From positions 1,178,001 to 1,242,000 of the forward strand of contig NZ_MSCJ01000001.1 of the NCBI RefSeq assembly GCF_002954615.1: DNA of 64,000 nucleotides. Direction: 5' to 3'. Numbering within the stretch: the first letter of the stretch is position 1; each line of letters begins with the position of its first letter. Source of the stretch: Photobacterium angustum (GTDB taxonomy: Bacteria > Pseudomonadota > Gammaproteobacteria > Enterobacterales > Vibrionaceae). Below, in pieces: positions 62,057-64,000 of the stretch. The position numbers and the translations under genes are program-made. The notes under the pieces are model-generated. The model made no database searches. It was not told where the DNA came from and saw only the letters and a program-made list of their open reading frames with translations.

Positions 62057-63910
62057 TTATTTTGTGCCGATTCTTGCTACTGGAAGTTGCTGATCTGTTT
62101 CTTCAATATCATTATTAGGTGATTGAATTGAACCGTAAAGTGTTTGATATAACCCATGTTGGCTCACTAACTCAGTATGTGTACCTGATTGACTCACTAA
62201 TCCATCCTCTAAGACATAGATTAAATCAGCTTGTTTAACGGCAGATAAACGGTGGGCAACAATTAAGGTGGTTTTATCTTTTAAAAAACCATTCAGCGCT
62301 TTATGAAGTGCAGCCTCTGTTGAAGTATCTAACGCTGATGTTGCTTCATCTAAAATAACAAAGTCAGGGTTAGATAAGATCATACGGGCAATCGCCAAAC
62401 GTTGACGCTGACCACCGGATAAACGAATACCTTGTCGACCAATTTCAGTTTCTAGGCCATGAGTTAAACGCTCTGTCATGTCTGTAAGTTGAGCAATGTT
62501 TAACGCATTCCAGAGTTCATCATCAGTAAAGTCACCACCTAATGTTAAGTTATGACGTAACGTATCATTAAATAAAACGGGCTGCTGGAGCACGACAGAC
62601 ATACGTTCACGAAGAGATTCATAACTAACCGCTTCAATCGGATGACCATTAATATAAATATCACCTGATTGTTTTTGATAGATACCAAGCAGTAATTGAA
62701 TTAAGGTTGATTTACCACCACCTGATGCCCCTACAAGAGCAACACGTTTTCCTGCAGGAATATCAATATTTAAACCTCGTAGTACTTCTTTATCGTTATC
62801 ATAAGAAAAATGGACATTTCTTACTTTAATATCCAGTGCTTCATTGTGATTAAAGGGATAAACGGTAGCGGTAGGGCGAATTTCTTCTTCTAAAGCTAAC
62901 AGCGTATTTAAACGTTGCATGGCAGCAGACGCACTGTACCAAGAAAATTGAATCCCCAATAACTCTTGTACAGGCCCCAGCATGAACCATAAGTAACTAA
63001 AGACAGCTAGCATTTCACCGATAGATAAGCCACTGAAAAGCACCATTAGCATTGCAGCGGCGCGAAACACTTCAAAACCCGCTAAGAATAATAAGAAAGA
63101 GATGCGCCCTGCAGCTTCTGATTGCCATGCAAACTTATCAGCACTGTGGCGTATGTCATTCGCTTGTGATTTTAGTTGGGATAAAAATTCACGCTCACGA
63201 TTAGATGCGCGTAATTGGTATATGCCATCTAATACTTCGACTAAACGTTGCTGGAATTTCTCATAAGATTGATTTTCTTGGCGCTTGAGGTTTTTAACAC
63301 GGTTGCCCATCATCTTAGATGCGTAAACAACAATAGGGTTAATCACGAGAATAAATAACCCAAGTCGCCAATCTAACCATAATAAAACACCTGCCGTACC
63401 AACAACAGTGAGCAAACCGATAATAAAACGACTTAAGGTATCTCCGACAAATTTATCGATAGTCTCAACATCAGTGACAAGATGCGAAGTAATGCCACCG
63501 CTGCCTTTTTCTTCATATTGGCGCATACTAATACGCCCTAATTTATCCAATAAATGCTGACGTAAATTAAAGGTGATCTCTTTTGATACAAGCGTGAACT
63601 GGCGGCTTTGTAAAATGTTTAATGCTTGGCTTACGGTACGCATTAAGACAACTAAAAATAACACTAATAGGATATAGCCAGTTGGCGATTGCCATTGTTC
63701 GGGAAGAAGGTGGTTTAAATATTGGATCCCTTCAGCTGGCTTGTGCAGTAATACTTCATCAACCATTAATGGCATCAGCAAAGGAATTGGTACGCTAATC
63801 AAGGTGGCAATAACAGCAATGATATTCGCGGTGATAAGACGAGGACGATGTTTTTTAGCTTGAATAAAAAGCCAAGACCAATTAATCATAGTGGGGAATG
63901 AATGCTTCAC
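62057..63910 (-). CDS. ABC exporter, fused permease-ATPase (MsbA/multidrug type)
   Basis: A 617-residue half-transporter. Six TM helices in residues 20-310 and a nucleotide-binding domain with Walker A GASGGGKST, Q-loop VVLQQPVLF, signature LSGGQRQRLAIARM, Walker B FVILDEATSALD and H-loop VAHRL. Works as a dimer. Start is GTG 63910 or ATG 63889; neither has a perfect ribosome site. A Fur-box-like sequence overlaps the start region. Its link to letAB may be chance or co-regulation. Substrate unknown. Confidence 0.88.
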   Translation of the reverse strand: MKHSFPTMINWSWLFIQAKKHRPRLITANIIAVIATLISVPIPLLMPLMVDEVLLHKPAEGIQYLNHLLPEQWQSPTGYILLVLFLVVLMRTVSQALNILQSRQFTLVSKEITFNLRQHLLDKLGRISMRQYEEKGSGGITSHLVTDVETIDKFVGDTLSRFIIGLLTVVGTAGVLLWLDWRLGLFILVINPIVVYASKMMGNRVKNLKRQENQSYEKFQQRLVEVLDGIYQLRASNREREFLSQLKSQANDIRHSADKFAWQSEAAGRISFLLFLAGFEVFRAAAMLMVLFSGLSIGEMLAVFSYLWFMLGPVQELLGIQFSWYSASAAMQRLNTLLALEEEIRPTATVYPFNHNEALDIKVRNVHFSYDNDKEVLRGLNIDIPAGKRVALVGASGGGKSTLIQLLLGIYQKQSGDIYINGHPIEAVSYESLRERMSVVLQQPVLFNDTLRHNLTLGGDFTDDELWNALNIAQLTDMTERLTHGLETEIGRQGIRLSGGQRQRLAIARMILSNPDFVILDEATSALDTSTEAALHKALNGFLKDKTTLIVAHRLSAVKQADLIYVLEDGLVSQSGTHTELVSQHGLYQTLYGSIQSPNNDIEETDQQLPVARIGTK

Positions 63911-63913
63911 AGT

Positions 63914-63932
63914 GATAATGATTCCTATTATT
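63914..63932 (-). promoter_or_regulatory. Fur-box-like sequence at the ABC exporter start
   Basis: GATAATGATTCCTATTATT matches 15 of 19 Fur consensus bases, with one perfect half GATAATGATT. It lies 4 bp upstream of the GTG start, close enough for repression of transcription. Confidence 0.55.
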
Positions 63933-64000
63933 GTTAAGTGTTTTCATTTTAACGATTATGTAAGGCGTATGCTATGGAAAATACAGGTTCTTTTTATAAC

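Noticed and set aside
1..64000. CRISPR arrays, tRNA or rRNA genes, complete insertion sequences
   Set aside because: No regular repeat-spacer pattern, no tRNA cloverleaf or rRNA sequence, and no transposase frame was seen in the window.

Overview
The window looks like chromosomal DNA of a marine gammaproteobacterium of the Vibrionaceae, most likely Photobacterium or a close relative. Moderate-to-low GC, the gene neighbourhoods lrgA-lrgB-cdd, letA-letB-rsmF-SdsR, tpm, purT, sbcB and efpL, and relics resembling Vibrio integron attC sites all point that way. This assignment is inference from gene content; no rRNA gene is present to confirm it.

Layout. (1) 1-7,760: a catabolic block with a DSD1-type PLP enzyme divergent from an N-acyl-D-amino-acid deacylase, a RidA protein, a PfkB sugar kinase, a secreted GH20 hexosaminidase and a propeller lactonase. 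(2) 7,800-19,300: core and accessory singles: an AlkB-like dioxygenase, a two-gene 2-oxoacid:ferredoxin oxidoreductase (KorAB), a CNNM/CBS membrane protein, a YgbA-type NO-response protein with a plausible NsrR site, a beta-hydroxyacid dehydrogenase divergent from a MocR regulator, and tpm. (3) 19,300-26,200: mostly minus-strand housekeeping genes: purT (PurR box), a DMT exporter, cdd (perfect CRP site), lrgAB, a membrane-anchored winged-helix protein and sbcB. (4) 26,200-31,800: a very AT-rich, probably horizontally acquired defence island: an OLD-like ATPase-TOPRIM protein followed by a retron-type reverse transcriptase, with a 136-nt structured gap between them, then a decayed Mrr-like nuclease gene. 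(5) 32,200-39,600: SDR enzyme, heme-degrading-type monooxygenase, HupE/UreJ plus PPIase pair, and two recently duplicated LysR regulators. (6) 39,800-43,600: a peroxiredoxin, a truncated duplicate of it, and three small plus-strand cassette-like genes separated by attC-like relics; no integrase is in the window. (7) 43,900-52,700: argO, then a duplication-rich locus with an RstA/RstB-like two-component pair, a second nearly identical kinase beside a decayed response regulator, two decayed lipoprotein-type genes, an SMR pump, an unusual membrane/papain-like fusion protein with a decayed second copy, and a kinase-like N-terminal fragment. (8) 53,200-64,000: efpL, a GNAT enzyme, two cold-shock genes, tmaR (yeeX), the sRNA SdsR, and the minus-strand group ABC exporter - letA - letB - rsmF, with a Fur-box-like sequence at its head.

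How the genes work together. The D-amino-acid block forms a plausible path: release of D-amino acids, PLP-dependent elimination, and RidA hydrolysis of the reactive imine. LetA and LetB form a lipid-transport bridge across the envelope. The OLD-like protein, the reverse transcriptase and a putative RNA would form a tripartite anti-phage system. The 44.7-52.7 kb locus seems to be a repeatedly duplicated and decaying sensory module.
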